From Roseivivax sediminis (GTDB taxonomy: Bacteria > Pseudomonadota > Alphaproteobacteria > Rhodobacterales > Rhodobacteraceae), in the NCBI RefSeq assembly GCF_900112685.1, contig NZ_FOMS01000007.1, positions 124,001 to 188,000 on the forward strand: 64,000 nt of DNA. Direction: 5' to 3'. The translations under genes were made by a program, and so were the position numbers. Positions 26,886-35,542 of the stretch are shown piece by piece (the first letter of the stretch is position 1; each line of letters starts with the position of its first letter). Below the pieces are notes generated by a model that was not told where the DNA came from, did not search any database, and worked only from the letters and a program-made list of their open reading frames with translations.

Positions 26886-27536
26886 TCACCCGGTCTCGCG
26901 CGAGAAGCTGTCGGCCTTCAGCCGCGTCACGAAGGCGGTGGAGATGTGTTCGCGCAAGGCCGCGGAGGCGCCGGCCTCATCCCTGCGCCGGATCGCGTCG
27001 ACGATCTTGCCATGCTCCTTCAGCGCGACCGTGCCCCGCCCTTGCGCCGCCAGCGACGTCGTCGCCATCAGCGCCATGGACCGGTGCACGAGATCGAGCT
27101 GCTGCACCAGGAACCGGTTGTGCGAGGCAAGGTGGATCTGCGTGTGAAAGCGCCGGTTCGCCCGCGCCAGCGCCTTCGAATCGTCCAGGAGCGCGTGATC
27201 GGCCTCCACCATCTCGGCCAGAACGAGGATCTCTTCCTCGGTGGCGTGGCGCGCAGCGAGGCGGGCGGCGAGCCCCTCGAGCTCCGTGCGCACGGCGTAA
27301 AGCTCGGACATCTGGTTGTGATCGAGCGAGGCGACGATCAGCGACCGGCCGTCGCGCGTCAGCAGCGACTGCGTCTCGAGCCGTTGCAACGCCTCGCGGA
27401 TCGGCGTGCGGCTGACCCCGAAGCGCTCGGCGAGGTCGCTTTCGACCAGGCGGTCGCCGGGGCGGTAGATCCCGGTGTCGATCGCCTCGAGGATCAGCGC
27501 GTAGGCGTCTTTCTGGCCGGGCCGTGCGAACGACAT
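26886..27536 (-). CDS. GntR-family transcriptional regulator, FCD (FadR) subfamily
   Basis: 216 residues. The winged helix-turn-helix at 10-75 includes the GntR signature RPGDRLVESDLAERFGVSRTPIREAL. The C-terminal all-helical FCD effector domain spans 85-210 with metal-ligand-type positions RRFHTQIHLASHNRFL (near 128) and EHGKIVDAIRRRD (near 178). FCD regulators respond to small organic acids. ATG 27536 was chosen; the frame runs further upstream. Target genes are not evident; it converges with the glycosyltransferase and is divergent from the HAD gene. Confidence 0.9.
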   Translation of the reverse strand: MSFARPGQKDAYALILEAIDTGIYRPGDRLVESDLAERFGVSRTPIREALQRLETQSLLTRDGRSLIVASLDHNQMSELYAVRTELEGLAARLAARHATEEEILVLAEMVEADHALLDDSKALARANRRFHTQIHLASHNRFLVQQLDLVHRSMALMATTSLAAQGRGTVALKEHGKIVDAIRRRDEAGASAALREHISTAFVTRLKADSFSRETG

Positions 27537-27639
27537 GAATTCTCGCTCCCTTGAACGTGACGGGCAGGATAGCCGCGGGGCGCGCGCCCGATCAAGCCGG
27601 GCCTTGGCAAGCACCCCGCGCCGCCCTAAGCCCAAGCCC

Positions 27640-28281
27640 ATGCAGGATGCCTTTTCCCATGTCGAGACCTGGGTTTTCGACCTAGACAATACGCTCTATC
27701 CGCCGCAGACCCGGCTCTTCCCGCAGATCGAGGCGCGGATGCGCGCCTTCATCATGCGTGAACTCGGCGTTGCGCCGGAGGAGGCGGACCGCCTGCGCGA
27801 CCTCTACTGGCGCGAACACGGCACCACGCTGGCCGGGCTGATGGCGCGTCACGCGGTCGACCCCGACCCGTTCCTGCAGGACGTGCATGACATCTCCTTC
27901 GACGTGCTGGAACCGTCGCCGGCGCTCGCCGCCGCCATCGGGGCGCTGCCGGGGCGGCGGATCGTCTACACCAACGGCACCGCCGATTACGCGCAATCAG
28001 TGCTTGCCGGGCTGAAGCTGACCGGCCTGTTCGACGCGGTCTATGGCGTGACCGAGGCCGGCTACCGTCCGAAGCCGGAGCGCGCCGCGTTCGAGACGGT
28101 GTTCGCCGCCGACGGTCTGCACCCCGAGCGCGCGGCGATGTTCGAGGACGATCCGCGCAACCTCGCCGTGCCGCACGCCATGGGCCTGAGGACGGTGCAT
28201 GTCGCTCCCATCCCGGCGCCGGACGAGCACATCCACCACCACACCGACGACCTTGCCGGCTTTCTCGGCCGCCTCGCCTGA
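27640..28281 (+). CDS. HAD-family pyrimidine 5'-nucleotidase
   Basis: 213 residues. HAD motif I is FDLDNTLYPP (residues 11-20), motif II YTNGTADY near 110, motif III Lys in RPKPERAAF near 147, and motif IV FEDDPRNLAVPHAMGL near 169. The FDLDNTLYPP form and size fit the SDT1-like pyrimidine 5'-nucleotidase group, which dephosphorylates UMP/CMP analogues. There is no ribosome binding site; CCTAAG lies 9 bp upstream of the ATG (possible leaderless start). The UbiH-type gene follows on the same strand 55 bp later. Confidence 0.85.
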   Translation: MQDAFSHVETWVFDLDNTLYPPQTRLFPQIEARMRAFIMRELGVAPEEADRLRDLYWREHGTTLAGLMARHAVDPDPFLQDVHDISFDVLEPSPALAAAIGALPGRRIVYTNGTADYAQSVLAGLKLTGLFDAVYGVTEAGYRPKPERAAFETVFAADGLHPERAAMFEDDPRNLAVPHAMGLRTVHVAPIPAPDEHIHHHTDDLAGFLGRLA

Positions 28282-28336
28282 GTCCTGCGGCGCTTTGGCT
28301 GTGGTCAAGCGCCGCCCCCGCGCCTACCTGCGGAGC

Positions 28337-29536
28337 ATGAGCAGCCGATACGACATACTGATCTCCGGCGGGGGCATCGCCGGGCTTGCCGCCGCCGCAG
28401 CCTTCGGGCGCGCGGGCTTCGACGTCCTCTGCGTCGATCCCGCGCCGCCGGTGACGGAGCGCGACGCCGAGGGCGCCGACCTGCGCACCACCGCCTTCCT
28501 GCAGCCGGCGCGGGATTTCCTGGACCGCGCTGAATTGTGGGATCGGCTGGCCCCGCACGCCACGCCGCTGCAGGTCATGCGCATCGTCGACGCCGGCGGC
28601 GAGGTGGCCGAGCCGCGCACGGTGCGCGACTTCGATGCCGCCGACATCTCGGACGCGCCGTTCGGGTGGAACCTGCCCAACTGGCTGATCCGCGGGGTGC
28701 TGCTGGACGCCATCGCCGAGCTCGAGAACGTGGAGCTGCGGCACGGCACCGGCACGCGGACCCTGTTGACCCGCACCAGCGCGGCGCGCGTGGGACTGAC
28801 CGACGGCACGATGATCGAGGTGCCGCTGGTGATCGCCGCGGACGGCCGCGCCTCGCCCATGCGGACCGCTGCCGGAATCGGCGTGCAGACGCTGCGTTTC
28901 GGGCAGAAAGCGCTCGCCTTCGCGGTCACGCATCCCGAGCCGCACGGTAATGTCTCAACGGAGATCCACCGCAGCGGCGGGCCGTTCACGCTGGTCCCCC
29001 TGCCCGACCACGAGGGCCGACCCTCCTCGGCCATCGTGTGGATGGAGGACGGGCCGGAGGCGGAGCGGCTGTCCGGTCTGCCGACTGAGGCGTTCGAGGC
29101 GGAGATGACGGAGCGGTCCTGCGGCGTGCTCGGGCCGCTCACTCTCGCCTCGCGCCGCACAATCTGGCCGATCATAGCGCAGGCGGCGGACCGGATCCGC
29201 GGCGAGCGGCTCGCGCTGGTGGCGGAGGCGGCGCATGTCATGCCGCCCATCGGCGCGCAGGGGCTCAACATGAGCCTGCGGGACCTCGACGCGCTGCTGA
29301 CGCTCGCGCTGCGCCATCGCGCAGATCTCGGCGGGCCGGAGATGCTCGACCGCTACGCCCGGACTAGAGCCGGCGACATGCGGCTGCGGGTCGGCGGCAT
29401 CGCCGCGCTCAACCGGATCAGCCAATCGGCAAACCCGGCGGTACAGGACCTGCGGGCCGCCGGGCTCGGCGCGCTCTACGATCTGGCGCCGGTGCGCCGC
29501 ACCCTCATGCAACTCGGCCTCGGCGCGCGGAGCTGA
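28337..29536 (+). CDS. UbiH/UbiF/COQ6-family FAD-dependent hydroxylase
   Basis: 399 residues. The N-terminal FAD fold is ISGGGIAGLAAAAAF (8-22), the DG motif is IAADGRASPMR near 172, and the VAEAAHVMPPIGAQGLNMSLRDLDAL segment near 295 is the signature of ubiquinone-biosynthesis hydroxylases. These enzymes hydroxylate the ring of ubiquinone precursors with O2 and reduced flavin. Rhodobacterales often have unusual broad-specificity members, so the exact position hydroxylated cannot be stated. There is no strong ribosome binding site; CCTACC ends 8 bp before ATG 28337. Confidence 0.88.
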   Translation: MSSRYDILISGGGIAGLAAAAAFGRAGFDVLCVDPAPPVTERDAEGADLRTTAFLQPARDFLDRAELWDRLAPHATPLQVMRIVDAGGEVAEPRTVRDFDAADISDAPFGWNLPNWLIRGVLLDAIAELENVELRHGTGTRTLLTRTSAARVGLTDGTMIEVPLVIAADGRASPMRTAAGIGVQTLRFGQKALAFAVTHPEPHGNVSTEIHRSGGPFTLVPLPDHEGRPSSAIVWMEDGPEAERLSGLPTEAFEAEMTERSCGVLGPLTLASRRTIWPIIAQAADRIRGERLALVAEAAHVMPPIGAQGLNMSLRDLDALLTLALRHRADLGGPEMLDRYARTRAGDMRLRVGGIAALNRISQSANPAVQDLRAAGLGALYDLAPVRRTLMQLGLGARS

Positions 29537-29553
29537 GCCGCGCGCCAGATCGC

Positions 29554-29823
29554 TCAATGGTAGGTCAGCTCTCCGACGACGCTGCGCCATTCGCCCGATG
29601 ACAGCATCTTGCGATGGGTGTACCGGATCGAGTGCAGCGGCCCCTCGATGCTGTCCTGCCAGAACTCGATGAATTCGAACAGGCGCGGGTGATCCGGCGC
29701 CAGATCGTATTCCTGCCAGACGAAGGTGTTGAGGACGTTCCGGTAATCGGGCATCCGGTAGAAGATCTCCGCGGTGGTGAGCCCGTAGCCCTGCAGCATC
29801 AGTTCGGTCTCGCTCAGCGACAT
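29554..29823 (-). CDS. usg: Usg family protein
   Basis: 89 residues. Matches the Usg protein first noted beside the tryptophan operon of Caulobacter; the function is unknown. Conserved LQGYGLTTAEIFYRMPDYR (about 9-27) and LSSGEWRSVVGELTYH at the C-terminus are visible. Two ATGs are possible: 29823 lies 7 bp from GAGAGG, while 29829 is too close to it, so the shorter form was chosen. It is convergent with the hydroxylase gene and divergent from gyrA, with a 194-bp AT-richer spacer. Confidence 0.87.
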   Translation of the reverse strand: MSLSETELMLQGYGLTTAEIFYRMPDYRNVLNTFVWQEYDLAPDHPRLFEFIEFWQDSIEGPLHSIRYTHRKMLSSGEWRSVVGELTYH

Positions 29824-30017
29824 GCACATACCTCTCTTTTCTTGTGTTGTAGAGAAGATGATGCCGCGTATTTCTTAGTTTTCAACGAAAACAGCGTGTT
29901 AGCCACCTCAGCCGCTGGCTGCCAACCAGCGCGGACCGGGGCCCATTGCACCCCATATCCGGGCTCTGATATACAATAAATAACAAGATATAGAAAACGC
30001 ACAGGCGGACAGAACAC

Positions 30018-32765
30018 GTGAACGACACGCCCGAACCCCCTGATAACGAAGACGAAAACAGCGGCACCCGCCCCACGCCGAGCGGCGGGCCGACGGTTTC
30101 GATCCTCGAAGAGATGAAATCGTCCTACCTCGATTACGCGATGAGCGTTATCGTGAGCCGGGCGATCCCCGACCTGCGCGACGGGCTGAAGCCTGTGCAT
30201 CGCCGCATCCTCTACGCGATGTACGAGACCGGCAACACGCACGACAAGTCCTACCGCAAGTCCGCCCGCCCGGTCGGCGACGTGATGGGTAAGTACCACC
30301 CGCACGGCGACGGCGCGATCTACGACGCGCTGGTGCGGATGGCGCAGGACTTCTCCATGTCGCTGCCGCTTCTGGACGGTCAGGGCAACTTCGGGTCGAT
30401 GGACGGCGACAACCCGGCGGCCATGCGCTACACCGAGGTCCGCATGGACCGCCCGGCCTCCTACATGCTGGCGGACATCGACAAGGAAACGGTCGATTTC
30501 CAGGACAACTACGACGGCAAGGACCGCGAACCGTCCGTCCTGCCCGCACGCTTTCCGAACATGCTGGTCAACGGTGCCGGCGGCATCGCCGTCGGCATGG
30601 CCACGAACATCCCGCCGCATAACCTCGGTGAGGTGATCGACGCCACGCTCGCCCTGATCGAGGAGCCGGACCTGTCGTCCGAGCAACTCATCGACTACGT
30701 GCCGGCCCCCGATTTCCCGACCGGTGGCATGATCCTCGGCCGCTCCGGCGCGCGCAAGGCGTATCTTGAGGGCCGCGGCTCCGTGATCATCCGGGCCAAG
30801 ACCCGGATCGAGGAGCTCCGCAAGGACCGCTACGCCATCGTCATCGACGAGATTCCCTACCAGGTGAACAAGGCCGCGATGATCGAGAAGATCGCCGAGG
30901 CCGCGCGCGAGAAGCGGATCGAGGGCATCGCGCACGTTCAGGACGAATCCGACCGCTCCGGCGTGCGCGTGGTGGTGGAGCTCAAGCGCGACGCGACGCC
31001 CGACGTGGTGCTGAACCAGCTTTTCCGCTTCACGCCGATGCAGACCTCCTTCGGCTGCAACATGCTGGCGCTGAACGGCGGCAAACCGGAACAGCTGACG
31101 CTGCGCAAGTTCCTGACGTCCTTCATCGACTTCCGCGAAGACGTGGTCGCCCGGCGTACCGCCTACCTGCTCCGGAAGGCGCGGGAGCGCAGCCACATTC
31201 TCTGCGGTCTGGCCGTGGCGGTCTCGAACGTGGACGAGGTCGTCGCGACAATTCGCGCCTCGCAGGACGCCGCCGAGGCGCGCGAGAAGCTGATGGAGCG
31301 GCGCTGGCCCGCGGATGAGATCGCGCCCTATATCCGGCTGATCGACGATCCCACGCACACCATGAACGACGACGGGACCTACAACCTGTCCGAGGCGCAG
31401 GCCCGCGCGATCCTGGAACTGCGTCTTCAGCGGCTCACCCAGCTCGGCGTGAAGGAAGTCACCGACGAGCTCGAGGAGCTGGCCGGCAAGATCAAGGAAT
31501 ACCTGGAGATCCTCGGCTCACGCGAGCGGATCATGGGCATCATCGCCGACGAGCTGGCCGAGGTGAAGGAGCTTTTCGCCGTCCCACGCCGGACGGAGAT
31601 CGCCGATTGGGCCGGCGACATGGAGGACGAGGACCTCATCGAGCGCGAGGACATGGTCGTCACCGTGACGCAGTCCGGCTACATCAAGCGCACGCCGCTG
31701 TCGGACTTCCGGTCCCAGCGGCGCGGCGGCAAGGGCGTGTCGGGCGGCGGCCTGAAGGACGACGACGCGGTCACGACGCTCTTCGTGGCGAACACGCACA
31801 CGCAGCTTCTGTTCTTCACCACCGACGGGATGGCCTACAAGCTCAAGACCTGGCGGCTGCCGGCGGGCGGGCGCACGTCCAAGGGCAAGGCGATCGTCAA
31901 CATCCTGCCGATCCCGACCGGCGTGTCGATCGCGGCGATCATGCCCGTCGACCGGGACGAGGACGATTGGGACGATCTGCAAATCGTCTTTGCCACATCG
32001 GGCGGCGACGTGCGCCGCAACGCATTGTCGGACTTCACCAACGTCAAGCGCAACGGCAAGATCGCGATGGAGCTGCCGGAGGGCGTGACGCTGGTGAACG
32101 CACGCATCGCCTCGGGCGAGGACGACGTGATGCTGGTCACCGACGCCGGCCGCGCGATCCGCTTCCCGTCGACCGACGTGCGCGTCTTCAAGGGCCGCAA
32201 GTCGACCGGCGTGCGCGGCATCCGGCTGCAGAACGGCGACAAGGTCGTGTCGATGTCGATCATCCGGCATTTCGAGGCCACCTCGGACGAACGCGCCGCC
32301 TATCTCAAGATGCGCCGCGCGGTCGCCGGATTGTCGGACGAAGCGTCGGAGACCGAGGACGAGGAAGGCAACGCCAACGCCTCCATCGGGCAGGAACGCT
32401 ACGCGCAGATGTCGGCGGCCGAGAATCTGATCCTCACCATCACCTCGAAGGGCACGGGCAAGCTGTCGTCGAGCCACGACTACCCGGTGCGGGGGCGTGG
32501 TGGCCAGGGCGTCACCGCAATGGACAAGGCAATGCGCGGCGGCGCCGTCGTGGCGTCGTTCCCGGTGGAAATCGACGACCAGATCATGCTCGCCACATCG
32601 CGCGGGCAGTCGATCCGTGTGCCGGTCGAGGGGATTTCCTTCCGCTCGCGCAGTGCCGGCGGCGTCCGCGTGTTCAACACCGGGCAAGGGGAAGAGGTCG
32701 TCAGCGTCGCATGGATCGCCGATCAGACGACCGAAGATGACGCTTCGGAACCCGACCAGAACTAG
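30018..32765 (+). CDS. gyrA: DNA gyrase subunit A
   Basis: 915 residues. Breakage-reunion subunit of DNA gyrase, which introduces negative supercoils. The catalytic Tyr138 is in AAMRYTEVR, equivalent to E. coli Tyr122 (offset 16). The C-terminal beta-pinwheel begins near 540 and carries the GyrA box QRRGGKG near 570, required for DNA wrapping. The start is GTG 30018. The quinolone-determining region reads [10 protein letters not shown]: residue 99, aligned with E. coli Ser83, is Gly (codon GGC at 30312-30314), while Asp103 (E. coli Asp87) is kept. An acidic insert near 780 ([15 protein letters not shown]) is a lineage-type extension. A long perfect hairpin follows the gene. Confidence 0.97.
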   Translation: MNDTPEPPDNEDENSGTRPTPSGGPTVSILEEMKSSYLDYAMSVIVSRAIPDLRDGLKPVHRRILYAMYETGNTHDKSYRKSARPVGDVMGKYHPHGDGAIYDALVRMAQDFSMSLPLLDGQGNFGSMDGDNPAAMRYTEVRMDRPASYMLADIDKETVDFQDNYDGKDREPSVLPARFPNMLVNGAGGIAVGMATNIPPHNLGEVIDATLALIEEPDLSSEQLIDYVPAPDFPTGGMILGRSGARKAYLEGRGSVIIRAKTRIEELRKDRYAIVIDEIPYQVNKAAMIEKIAEAAREKRIEGIAHVQDESDRSGVRVVVELKRDATPDVVLNQLFRFTPMQTSFGCNMLALNGGKPEQLTLRKFLTSFIDFREDVVARRTAYLLRKARERSHILCGLAVAVSNVDEVVATIRASQDAAEAREKLMERRWPADEIAPYIRLIDDPTHTMNDDGTYNLSEAQARAILELRLQRLTQLGVKEVTDELEELAGKIKEYLEILGSRERIMGIIADELAEVKELFAVPRRTEIADWAGDMEDEDLIEREDMVVTVTQSGYIKRTPLSDFRSQRRGGKGVSGGGLKDDDAVTTLFVANTHTQLLFFTTDGMAYKLKTWRLPAGGRTSKGKAIVNILPIPTGVSIAAIMPVDRDEDDWDDLQIVFATSGGDVRRNALSDFTNVKRNGKIAMELPEGVTLVNARIASGEDDVMLVTDAGRAIRFPSTDVRVFKGRKSTGVRGIRLQNGDKVVSMSIIRHFEATSDERAAYLKMRRAVAGLSDEASETEDEEGNANASIGQERYAQMSAAENLILTITSKGTGKLSSSHDYPVRGRGGQGVTAMDKAMRGGAVVASFPVEIDDQIMLATSRGQSIRVPVEGISFRSRSAGGVRVFNTGQGEEVVSVAWIADQTTEDDASEPDQN

Positions 32766-32786
32766 ATGCGTTTGGATCACTGAGGC

Positions 32787-32822
32787 CGCAAAGCTGCAAA
32801 CACGTTATTGCAGCTTTGCGGG
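32787..32822. terminator. Long perfect inverted repeat after gyrA
   Basis: CCGCAAAGCTGCAA and TTGCAGCTTTGCGG form a perfect 14-bp stem with an 8-nt loop, 21 bp after the gyrA stop. There is no T run on either strand. It is probably a terminator or 3'-stabilising hairpin; it could also be a dyad operator for the LysR gene 111 bp downstream. Confidence 0.55.
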
Positions 32823-32933
32823 CATGTGATAAAGAAGAGTGCGCCGCCGAGACGTCGCTTTTCACATCCGGCGCCACGACCCACTTGCGCGCTGTTCGCG
32901 CTCTTCTTCAGCTTGTGAAGGTCACGGACCGGC

Positions 32934-33800
32934 ATGGACAATTGGGACGATCTCCGCTTTCTCGTGGCGCTGTCGAAGGCCGGCACCATGACGGCGGCCG
33001 CAAAGCACCTCGGAACCAATACCGCAACCGTCTCCAGGCGGATCGAGCGGCTTTCCGAGCAACTCGGCACACCGGCATTCATAAAGACGACGGATGGCTG
33101 GCGCCCGTCGGACGCGGTGGTGCGCCTGATCGAGGTAGCGCAGGCCTTCGACGGCACGCTGCAGAGCGTTCTGAACGACGAGACAGCGCGCCATTCCAAC
33201 GAGCCGGTCAAGATCAGCATCGGCTCGATCCCGATCGTGACCTCACAGGTGCTCATTCCCGGGCTGCAGCGGCATGGCAGCATGCTCGACGGCGTGTCGA
33301 TCACCTTCACCGATCGCGTATTCCGGGAAGGGTTGGGCGAGAACGACCTCGTCGTCATGTACGGCCAGCCGGACAGCGGACGGATCGTCACGCGAAAGGC
33401 CGGGCAGCTTTCGTTCCGGCTCTACCAGCAGAAGGACGTTGCCATTTCGGATAGCTGGGCCGGTCTGGGTGAGGCGCACGACGCCTATCCGCCGATGCAG
33501 CAGGGGTTCGCCCGCTTCGCCCGGGCCCCCAAGATCCGCGTCGATTCCTTCATCGCGCTCTTCAGCCTGATGAAGATGACCGGCCTGCCCGGGCCGCTCC
33601 CCGACGTGCTCGCGGCGCAGGACCCGGCCTTCGTGCCCCTGGAGCTGGAGCCGACGCATGCGCCGTTCCAGGCCGATTTCTGGCTGATGTTCCACGAAAC
33701 CCGCCGAAGCGATCCGGCGATGCGCACCGTGGTCGAATGGATCGCCACCTGTTTCGAGGATATCGCGCAAGCCAACCAGAGCGTCGCATCCGCGACCTGA
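32934..33800 (+). CDS. LysR-family transcriptional regulator
   Basis: 288 residues. The N-terminal winged helix-turn-helix (residues 4-62) reads DDLRFLVALSKAGTMTAAAKHLGTNTATVSRRIERLSEQLG. The effector domain is of the short, divergent type (KISIGSIPIVTSQVLIPGL near 93), ending DIAQANQSVA. The ligand and targets are unknown. The gene is not divergent from an obvious target; gyrA precedes it on the same strand and a short reading frame with a terminator follows. The start at ATG 32934 preserves the whole DNA-binding domain. Confidence 0.88.
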   Translation: MDNWDDLRFLVALSKAGTMTAAAKHLGTNTATVSRRIERLSEQLGTPAFIKTTDGWRPSDAVVRLIEVAQAFDGTLQSVLNDETARHSNEPVKISIGSIPIVTSQVLIPGLQRHGSMLDGVSITFTDRVFREGLGENDLVVMYGQPDSGRIVTRKAGQLSFRLYQQKDVAISDSWAGLGEAHDAYPPMQQGFARFARAPKIRVDSFIALFSLMKMTGLPGPLPDVLAAQDPAFVPLELEPTHAPFQADFWLMFHETRRSDPAMRTVVEWIATCFEDIAQANQSVASAT

Positions 33801-33894
33801 TCGACTGATGCAAGGCCGTCTTTGTGCGGGCCTTGCTTGAGATCCCGTCAAGGTTGTGCGCCTTGTTGCAGGCGACGATACGAGCAGACCGGGC

Positions 33895-34029
33895 ATGACC
33901 CGGCTCCACCTGATCGCCACGCTGCTTGCGCCTCTCATCGCATTTTGGCGGCTGGCGCTACGGCTTCGTCCGGGCCGGCCGGAGCACCATGCTCCGAGAC
34001 GACTTCGGCTCGCGTCTTTCAAACCGTGA
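33895..34029 (+). CDS. Candidate small protein, hydrophobic helix plus basic tail
   Basis: 44 codons from ATG 33895 to TGA 34029: a hydrophobic segment (HLIATLLAPLIAFWRLAL, residues 5-22) followed by an Arg-rich tail (RLRPGRP, PRRLRLASF). Its stop lies 4 bp before a strong Rho-independent terminator, which has no other obvious upstream gene within 230 bp. The ribosome binding site is weak (GAGCAGA). It could instead be part of a non-coding RNA ending at that terminator. Function is unknown and the protein assignment is tentative. Confidence 0.35.
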   Translation: MTRLHLIATLLAPLIAFWRLALRLRPGRPEHHAPRRLRLASFKP

Positions 34030-34032
34030 CCT

Positions 34033-34056
34033 GCGCGGCCCTCGGGCCGCGCTTTT
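34033..34056 (+). terminator. Strong Rho-independent terminator
   Basis: GCGCGGCC/GGCCGCGC stem followed by six T residues on the plus strand. It ends a plus-strand transcript (LysR gene or the short frame at 33895) facing the M32 peptidase gene. Confidence 0.9.
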
Positions 34057-34057
34057 T

Positions 34058-35542
34058 TCACAACGCGTAGAGGTCGCGGAATTTCGTCTCCAGGTATTCC
34101 ATGAGCGGCCCCTCCGACGGCGCTTCCCCGGTCGCGCGCGCGATGGTGTCGCGTGGCTCGAACAGGCCGCCATGCCGCTGTACGTTCTCGCGCAGCCATC
34201 CCGTGGCCGGCGACGGATCGCCCGCCGCCAGCGCGGAGTCGAGGCCCGGCTCCGCCCGGCGCAGCGCGGCATGCAGACAGCCGGCATAGACGTTGCCCAG
34301 CGAATAGGTCGGGAAGTAACCGAACAGCCCGACCGACCAATGCACATCCTGCAGCACACCGTTAGAGGGCCGGTCGACCGCGAAACCGAAATCGGCGGCG
34401 AACCGGGCGTTCCACGCCTCCTCGAGGTCGGCGACCTCAAGCTCCTTCGCGACCAGCGCGCGCTCGAGATCGTAACGCAGCAGGACGTGCAGGTTGTATT
34501 GCAGCTCGTCCGACTCGGTGCGGATGTAGCCGTCATGCACCCGGTTCACGGTGCGGTAGAACGCCTCCGCATCCGGGACGCCGATCTCTCCGAAGCGCCT
34601 TGTCATCTCGCCGAAGAGGTAGGAGGTGAAGGCTTGAGAGCGGCCGATCTGGTTCTCGTAGATTCGGCTCTGGCTTTCGTGCACGCCCATCGACACGCCC
34701 TGCCCGAGCGGCGTGAACAAGTAATCCTGCGCGACCGCCTGCTCGTAGGAGGCATGGCCGACCTCGTGGATCGTCGAGTAGAGGCAGTTGAACGGATCGT
34801 CCGCCGCCGTGCGCGTGGTGATCCGCACGTCGTTGCCCGACCCCGAGGAGAACGGGTGCACCGCCTTGTCGACGCGCCCGCGAGTCAGGTCGTAGCCGAA
34901 GGTCTTGGCGATGTCGCGGGCAAGGCGCATCTGCGCGTCCTCGTCGAACGTGCCCGACAGCCGCGCCGGCGCGGGCGCGCCGCGCACCTCGTCCAGCAGC
35001 GCCTTCAGCCGCGGCCTGAGCGCCCCGAACATCGCCGAAAGCTGCTCGGCCGTGGCGCCGGGCTCGTAATCCTGCAGAAGCGCATCGTAGACGTCGCCCC
35101 CATCCGCCAGCGCCGCGCCTTCCTCGCGCTTGAGCTTCAGCACCTGCGAGAGCGTCGGCGCGAAGGCCGCGAAATCGTCCTCCGCGCGCGCCTCCGCCCA
35201 GACGCCCTGCGCCACGCTGGTCACGCGCGCGAGTTCCGCCGCAAGCCGCGCTGGCACCTTGACCGCGCGATCGTAGGACCGGCGAATATGGCGCAGGTTG
35301 GCCGCCTGGACCGGCCCGAGCGGCTCTGGCGCCGCCTCCAGCGTCGCCAGCCACGCGCCGATGCGCGGATCGGACCGGCGGGCATGCAGCACGCCCTCCA
35401 TCGCCGCCATTTCCTCGCCCCGCTGGGCGGCGGCACCGCGCGGCATCATCGTCTCCTGGTCCCAGGACAGGCGGCCAGCGACATGCGCGATGGCGCCGGT
35501 CTCGCGCTCGAACTCCATCAGGGCATCATAGGCGTCGGTCAT
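34058..35542 (-). CDS. M32 metallocarboxypeptidase (Taq type)
   Basis: 494 residues, the usual length of the M32 family. The zinc-binding HEVGH is His259-Glu260-His263, with the downstream HESQSRIYENQIGRS segment (third ligand Glu) near 292 and DELQYNLHVLLRYDLERAL near 345. These dimeric cytosolic enzymes remove C-terminal residues from peptides. The ATG overlaps the ctaA stop by 4 bp (ATGA), so it is translated from the ctaA message. The coupling to heme A synthesis has no known functional explanation. The 3' end abuts a plus-strand terminator. Confidence 0.95.
   Translation of the reverse strand: MTDAYDALMEFERETGAIAHVAGRLSWDQETMMPRGAAAQRGEEMAAMEGVLHARRSDPRIGAWLATLEAAPEPLGPVQAANLRHIRRSYDRAVKVPARLAAELARVTSVAQGVWAEARAEDDFAAFAPTLSQVLKLKREEGAALADGGDVYDALLQDYEPGATAEQLSAMFGALRPRLKALLDEVRGAPAPARLSGTFDEDAQMRLARDIAKTFGYDLTRGRVDKAVHPFSSGSGNDVRITTRTAADDPFNCLYSTIHEVGHASYEQAVAQDYLFTPLGQGVSMGVHESQSRIYENQIGRSQAFTSYLFGEMTRRFGEIGVPDAEAFYRTVNRVHDGYIRTESDELQYNLHVLLRYDLERALVAKELEVADLEEAWNARFAADFGFAVDRPSNGVLQDVHWSVGLFGYFPTYSLGNVYAGCLHAALRRAEPGLDSALAAGDPSPATGWLRENVQRHGGLFEPRDTIARATGEAPSEGPLMEYLETKFRDLYAL

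Noticed and set aside
29814-31358. A 514-codon minus-strand frame across gyrA
   Set aside because: Antisense to gyrA with no recognisable domain; open only because of high GC at third positions.
34033-34056. Terminator taken as that of the M32 peptidase
   Set aside because: The T run is on the plus strand only; the peptidase is on the minus strand, so it ends a plus-strand transcript.
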